Source: Thermoplasmata archaeon (GTDB taxonomy: Archaea > Thermoplasmatota > Thermoplasmata > Thermoplasmatales > Thermoplasmataceae). Taken from it: DNA of 10,457 bases. The stretch's first letter is position 1. Each line of letters begins with the position of its first letter. This document shows, piece after piece, positions 6,405 to 10,457 of this stretch. The position numbers and the translations under genes are program-made. The DNA is taken from assembly GCA_021799315.1 (NCBI GenBank), contig JAJZAR010000048.1:1-10457 (forward strand), written 5' to 3'. The notes under the pieces are model-generated. The model ran no database searches, had not been told where the DNA came from, and saw nothing but the letters and a program-made list of their open reading frames with translations.

Positions 6405-9400
6405 TTAATCGCCCCCGATGTCCTTAGAAAACACTTCAGTGCATCCTGTCTTCCTGTTCATTGTTATCCCGAAAAGAGAGTTTGCATACTTTCCCATGGC
6501 GTTTTTCAATGAGATCATGATCACCTGAGAAGTATTTGAATTTTCCCTCAACAAATCCCCCATTGCCTCAGCATTTGCACCATCAAGAAACATATCTATC
6601 TCATCCAGGAAATAAACGGGTGAAGGTTTACTTCTCTGTACTGCAACGATAAATGAGAGGGCAACAAGACTCTTTTCCCCTCCGCTGAGTGATTGAAGTT
6701 TTGTAAATACATCGCCCTTCGGCTTGGCCTTTATAAGAAGTTCAGATTCCAGAGGATTATTTTCGTCGGAAAGATACATATCAACATCCCCGCCTCTTGA
6801 TAGACGTTTAAAAATCTCCCTCATTTCAACTCTGATCTTTCTATATATATCCATAAGCACATTCTTCTTTACAGTTTCAAGCTCTTCCATAAGGCGATAA
6901 AGTGAGTCTACCTCCTTCTGAAGAAGGTTTATCTTTGTTTCAAGAGACTCTTTCCTTGTTGTCTTTTCCAATAGTTCCTCTTCTGCCAGCTGATTCACGG
7001 CCCCAATTTCCTGCAGATCATGCTCCCTTCGTGAAATTTCTGCATTAATTTTTTGAAGTCCAGTATATCCTGGAATTTCTTCACCTCCTGTTTCTGAAAG
7101 ACTTACCCTCAGGGCCTCTATCTTTTCACTTAGGTTCTGTATCTTGATTCTGCTGGTTAATGTGGAATTTTCAAGCGCTCTCTTTTCCCCTTCAATTGAT
7201 TTGATAGTCTGCCCGTTTATTGAGATTTCAAGTTCAAGGCCTTTCAATTCCTTCAATATGGCTGTATTTGCACTGTTTATCTTTTCTTCCTCTTTCTTCA
7301 GATCATTCATCTGTCTGTTCAATTCAGCTATTTCTTCATCTATGGTTTCAATTTTTATAGAGGATTCATCAATCTCCTTTTTCAGGTTTTCATTCACATT
7401 TATCAGTTCTATTTTCCTTTCAGAAATTTTATTAAGCGTGGTTTCACGTTCGCTCTTCTCTCTCACGATCTCGTTTACGCTCACGCTGATTCTATCCAGT
7501 TCATTCTGCATCTCATTGAGATCATCCGATTCATCTCCATTATCTCCAATAATTGAGTAAAGCTTTTGTTTCTCCTTTTCCAGCACGGATTTTTTCTCAT
7601 CAAATTCCTTAAGAGACTGCCTTATTCCGTCTAGGACTTCGAGCGATAATTTCAGGTCTGTTCTTAATGCCTGAGCTTCAATGCTCATATTCTCAATAGC
7701 CTTCTGACTGCTGGTGATTGTTGATTGGAGTGAGTTTTCCTGCCCCTGTGATTGTCCTCCAGACTTTGAAATATCCATAAGTGCACGTGAGATCTTGTCA
7801 TACTCAGAACGTAAATGTGTTAGTTCACTATCTAGAGCATATAAATCAGATTTAAGACTTTCCAACTGGGTCTCTTTCTTTTCCAGATCTGAAGAATTGA
7901 ATACCCTCCTTGTCCTGTTTGTAAACCCTCCACTTATGGCTCCACTGGCTTCAAAAATATCTCCTTCCAGAGTAACGATCCGCACGCCCGTCATATATCG
8001 CTTTGCAACCTGTATGTCATCAACAAGAATGGTGTCGGAAAATGTATACCATATGGCATTTTCGTACAGGGGATCGTACTGCACAGTCTGGCTCAATAGC
8101 GAAGCACTCTTCTCAGACTGAAGTATGAGAAGGGCTTTTCCCCTTGGCCTCCCTGGAACCATCTTGTTCAGGGGGATAAACGTGACTCTTCCCATTCTCT
8201 TTTCTCTCAGATATTCTATGCATTCCTGTGCTACATTTTCATCGTCCACAACCACTGAATTTAATCTTCCTCCAGCTGCTGTTTCCACTGCAATTGCAAC
8301 CTTATCCTCATAGGATAATAATTCGGATATGGGTTTGTGAATGCCCTTTAAATTGCCTCTTGCCTTGGCTTCCATTAGAGTCGATATGGATCTGTTTGCG
8401 TTGCCTTGACTACCCATTTCGGCTCTGGCTTTTTCTACCTCTTTTGACAGTGCGTCCACGCGGTTTCTTACATCTACTCTGCTTTTTTCCTTTGCAGATA
8501 TGGATGATTGCAGATCAAAATATTTTTTGTTCAGACTATCATTCATTTCCTTATGAGTTGATAGATTCTTCTGAAGATCCCTGAGTTTCCACTGCGCCTC
8601 AGAAAGCCTGTATTTTTCATTGGCAAGGGTTTCTTCCCTGGAAGCAAGCTTGGACTGTAGTCTCTCTGAAATTGATATCTGTTCCGTTTCCTGTTTTTTT
8701 ATTGACGACGATTTTTCTTCAAGTTCCCTTAATTCGCCCTCTATTCTCTTCAGCTCATCTGTAGATTTCCTGTACAAATCTGTCTTATTTGTCTGCGCAT
8801 CAATCCTCTGGCGGATCTGTTCCTTGAGGGCTGCTTCTCTTCGCCTGTTCTCCTGATCACTTATCCCGAGCTTGGAGACCCTTTCCCCCAGTTCCAATAC
8901 CTCCTTTTCTATTGACGCGATCTTCTCTTCATTTTCTTCCATTTCTGAACGGGATGATTGAATTGTTTTATTCAAATTCCCAACGGCAATTTCTTTTCTG
9001 GCCGATTCCAGTTTGAGATTTTCCATTTTTTTTCTTAACTCATCGAGTTCTTTGTGTATTGTTTCTGAAATATTCTTTTCGATGGATGATCTTTTGTCCT
9101 GCAATTCGACCTGAGTTACCTTCAGTCTCTGGAGTTGAACCTCAAGATTATTTATTCTCGCATCTTCTTCGGAGAGAGAATTCTCAATACCACTCTTTTC
9201 AATTTCCAGATTCCTTGTCTGCATCACAAGAGATGTATATTTCAAATTTTTTATCTCTGAAGATAAGCGATTATGCTGTCTCAGCTTTTCTGCATCTTCG
9301 CGTACCTTGTCGATTTCCCCCTGTATCTCTTCCATGAGGGTATTGGATGCCATGATAATCTTTTCGGTCTCCTGGCTCTTTTCCTTTGCAGCATATATAC

Positions 9401-9923
9401 GAGCGTTATAGGAATCAATCCCTGCTATGGATTCCAACAATTTTCTTCTTTCCAGACCTGTAACATAGATGAACTTATTTATATCGCCTTGAAGCACAAA
9501 GCTGTATGAATCCAGTTCAATACCTATATTTTCTAAGAATCTTTCAACGTCTGTATGCTTTGCTCTCTTTCCATTTATATAATATGTACTCGTGATATCT
9601 GAACCACTTTGAGTTAGTGTCCTTTCAAGTTCAACACTTTCAAAGGTGCCTTCTTCTTTATCCTCTACAAAGGTTACTTTAACTGAAGCTGTATTCAACC
9701 GTGATTCCGAGTTTGACGGATTATGTATGAGATCGTCCAGTCTATCTGCCCTCACACTTTTTGATGAACGAGTGCCCAGCACAAAGAGCAGGGCGTCCCC
9801 GATATTGCTCTTCCCGCTTCCATTGGGTCCAGCAACCATACTGAGCCCGGGTCTGAACTCAATTGAAGTCTCCTTTGGGCAGAAGGACTTGAAATTCTTT
9901 ATTTTCAAGGTATAAATTCTCAA
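6405..9923 (-). CDS. smc: Chromosome segregation ATPase SMC
   Basis: Structural maintenance of chromosomes ATPase, 1172 aa, the usual length. The N-terminal head has IKNFKSF, Walker A GPNGSGKS at 32-39 and Q-loop VLQGDINKF (Gln 145). Long coiled coils rich in Glu, Lys and Leu span about 180-510 and 675-1010. The hinge lies at about 515-670 with LKGIHKPISELL, AAGGRLNSVVVDD and the glycine-rich SGAISGGF. The C-terminal head has signature LSGGE at 1079-1083 and Walker B VYFLDE at 1103-1108 with catalytic Glu 1108. SMC dimers load on DNA and organise the chromosome with ScpA, encoded immediately downstream. The start is TTG 9923: an in-frame TAG directly precedes it, and the FKSF motif follows ten residues in. 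GTGAT, matching the anti-SD, lies five bases upstream. Rad50 is excluded by the SMC hinge in place of a zinc hook. Confidence 0.97.
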   Translation of the reverse strand: MRIYTLKIKNFKSFCPKETSIEFRPGLSMVAGPNGSGKSNIGDALLFVLGTRSSKSVRADRLDDLIHNPSNSESRLNTASVKVTFVEDKEEGTFESVELERTLTQSGSDITSTYYINGKRAKHTDVERFLENIGIELDSYSFVLQGDINKFIYVTGLERRKLLESIAGIDSYNARIYAAKEKSQETEKIIMASNTLMEEIQGEIDKVREDAEKLRQHNRLSSEIKNLKYTSLVMQTRNLEIEKSGIENSLSEEDARINNLEVQLQRLKVTQVELQDKRSSIEKNISETIHKELDELRKKMENLKLESARKEIAVGNLNKTIQSSRSEMEENEEKIASIEKEVLELGERVSKLGISDQENRRREAALKEQIRQRIDAQTNKTDLYRKSTDELKRIEGELRELEEKSSSIKKQETEQISISERLQSKLASREETLANEKYRLSEAQWKLRDLQKNLSTHKEMNDSLNKKYFDLQSSISAKEKSRVDVRNRVDALSKEVEKARAEMGSQGNANRSISTLMEAKARGNLKGIHKPISELLSYEDKVAIAVETAAGGRLNSVVVDDENVAQECIEYLREKRMGRVTFIPLNKMVPGRPRGKALLILQSEKSASLLSQTVQYDPLYENAIWYTFSDTILVDDIQVAKRYMTGVRIVTLEGDIFEASGAISGGFTNRTRRVFNSSDLEKKETQLESLKSDLYALDSELTHLRSEYDKISRALMDISKSGGQSQGQENSLQSTITSSQKAIENMSIEAQALRTDLKLSLEVLDGIRQSLKEFDEKKSVLEKEKQKLYSIIGDNGDESDDLNEMQNELDRISVSVNEIVREKSERETTLNKISERKIELINVNENLKKEIDESSIKIETIDEEIAELNRQMNDLKKEEEKINSANTAILKELKGLELEISINGQTIKSIEGEKRALENSTLTSRIKIQNLSEKIEALRVSLSETGGEEIPGYTGLQKINAEISRREHDLQEIGAVNQLAEEELLEKTTRKESLETKINLLQKEVDSLYRLMEELETVKKNVLMDIYRKIRVEMREIFKRLSRGGDVDMYLSDENNPLESELLIKAKPKGDVFTKLQSLSGGEKSLVALSFIVAVQRSKPSPVYFLDEIDMFLDGANAEAMGDLLRENSNTSQVIMISLKNAMGKYANSLFGITMNRKTGCTEVFSKDIGGD

Positions 9924-9928
9924 CTATT

Positions 9929-9933
9929 ATCAC
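9929..9933 (-). promoter_or_regulatory. Shine-Dalgarno site for the smc TTG start
   Basis: Minus-strand GTGAT five bases before the TTG matches part of the archaeal anti-SD complement GGTGATCC. It is short, but it supports initiation at the TTG that directly follows an in-frame TAG. Confidence 0.42.
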
Positions 9934-9962
9934 GTCTGACATAGGTATGATATTATTTGCAG

Positions 9963-9977
9963 TATATAATTTTTACT
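9963..9977 (-). promoter_or_regulatory. Promoter (BRE/TATA) for the smc cluster
   Basis: Minus-strand TTATATA at 9963-9969, preceded by AGTAAAA as a BRE-like element, is the clearest TATA box in the window. Transcription would begin near 9939, leaving a leader of about 16 bases that holds the GTGAT ribosome site. It probably drives smc, scpA and the two nuclease genes. Confidence 0.6.
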
Positions 9978-10009
9978 GAATCTTTTGTGAATGATAAGGT
10001 TTTTCATGG

Positions 10010-10015
10010 AAAAAA
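10010..10015 (-). terminator. Oligo-T terminator candidate
   Basis: A run of six T on the minus strand, about 40 bases after the stop of the membrane protein gene and upstream of the smc promoter. Archaeal RNA polymerase can terminate at such tracts without a hairpin. Its position between two co-directional genes supports the call, but the evidence is thin. Confidence 0.35.
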
Positions 10016-10054
10016 GTGTCTTCGAACATTGCTTCGCCAGAGAAATTTCCAGGA

Positions 10055-10457
10055 TCAGGAAATAATAGAATTCTGATCAGTGTCGGCCTTTGAAAGTTCT
10101 CTGGCCTTTTTCCTAATATGGAAAGCTTCTCCCACATATATTCCGAGCGAGAGAGCTATGAGACAATTTAGCACTGTAAGTAACTCCACATTTGCAAGAT
10201 TTACTTCAAACTCCATAACCAATCTTATGATGACAAGCGTGGATGTTACCCCAAGAAGTATGAGATTTCGTTTGTACATTATGATATTATTTTGTTTATA
10301 AACCTCGGACAGTGATCCAAACCGATCCCCGAACATGAGTCCGGGAATTATTATGATCAAAGTTATGCCAAGATAGGATAGATACCCTACAAGATCAACA
10401 CTGAAAAATGCAAAGAGGAGTGCCATCACAATTGGTGATCTAATCACTCTGGCAGAT
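10055..10457 (-). CDS. Four-helix membrane protein of unknown function (5' end may be cut)
   Basis: I do not recognise this protein. The frame ends at TGA 10055-10057 and stays open to the window edge, so the true start may lie outside. In-frame candidates inside are GTG 10447 (130 aa) and ATG 10426; neither has a clear Shine-Dalgarno site. Counting from GTG 10447, hydrophobic helices lie at about 5-23, 26-40, 61-80 and 87-109, with a polar loop (GDRFGSLSEVYKQNN) between helices 2 and 3. A basic cytoplasmic tail (HIRKKARELSK) ends the protein. An even number of helices puts both ends on the same side, probably inside. No catalytic motif, cysteine pair or transporter signature is visible. It reads in the same direction as smc, but the 131-base gap with a promoter and a T tract argues for a separate transcript. 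Confidence 0.7.
   Translation of the reverse strand, partial: SARVIRSPIVMALLFAFFSVDLVGYLSYLGITLIIIIPGLMFGDRFGSLSEVYKQNNIIMYKRNLILLGVTSTLVIIRLVMEFEVNLANVELLTVLNCLIALSLGIYVGEAFHIRKKARELSKADTDQNSIIS
10425..10447. repeat. Nested short inverted repeats
   Basis: ATCAC, five bases, GTGAT, three bases, ATCAC: two overlapping inverted repeats of the same five-base word in 23 bases, around the candidate start codons of the membrane protein. It could be an operator or simply chance within coding sequence. Confidence 0.25.

Noticed and set aside
7144..7560. Long plus-strand open frames opposite smc (also at 7714-8121)
   Set aside because: They are antisense to intact SMC coiled-coil and hinge sequence, are rich in Ser, Phe and Ile as expected from the complement of Glu/Lys/Leu codons, and lack a ribosome site.
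6405..9923. Rad50 rather than SMC, or an intein insertion
   Set aside because: There is a glycine-rich SMC hinge instead of a CxxC zinc hook, and both head domains are uninterrupted at normal length.
9924..10054. A small RNA or small protein gene in the gap upstream of smc
   Set aside because: The only short frame, 17 codons on the minus strand, ends just past the TATA box, and I see no stable tRNA-like or hairpin structure.

Overview
The window looks like a chromosomal housekeeping segment from a euryarchaeon. The evidence is a euryarchaeal RadB, an archaeal/eukaryotic-type prolyl-tRNA synthetase with a C-terminal zinc-binding tail, a FEN-1 flap nuclease ending in a PCNA-binding motif, a short TyrRS of the Methanocaldococcus type, archaeal SMC and ScpA, and TATA-like boxes about 26 bases upstream of starts that lack a Shine-Dalgarno sequence. 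The AT-leaning composition and mixed leaderless/SD starts would suit the Thermoplasmatales, but that lineage is a guess. I see no rRNA, tRNA, CRISPR array, insertion sequence or phage gene.

Plus strand, about 107-3884: proS, a SerB-like HAD phosphatase, radB and fen1. The first three overlap and probably form an operon. fen1 follows after 38 bases and has its own promoter-like element. At 3881-3884 the fen1 stop overlaps the stop of convergent tyrS on a shared TTAA.

Minus strand, read from 9969 down to 3881: smc, scpA, two small genes and tyrS. A promoter-like element precedes smc, and smc and scpA abut exactly. The two small genes, separated by one base, together encode all the hallmarks of a Cas4/Dna2-type PD-(D/E)XK iron-sulfur nuclease. 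The first gene has the N-terminal cysteine, the GxxxH motif and a C-terminal membrane helix. The second has an N-terminal membrane helix, the D, ExK and QxxxY motifs and three C-terminal cysteines. The break falls at the predicted extracytoplasmic turn of a membrane hairpin. tyrS ends the cluster and may also have its own promoter.

Edges: a four-helix membrane protein of unknown function runs in from the right edge on the minus strand and is separated from smc by a 131-base gap holding a T-rich terminator candidate and the smc promoter. At the left edge a short minus-strand frame may be the start of a divergent gene.

The genes fall into two themes: translation (proS, tyrS) and genome maintenance (radB, fen1, smc, scpA and the split Cas4-like nuclease). 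The most interesting part is the membrane-anchored split nuclease co-directional with SMC-ScpA and with no CRISPR context in the window.
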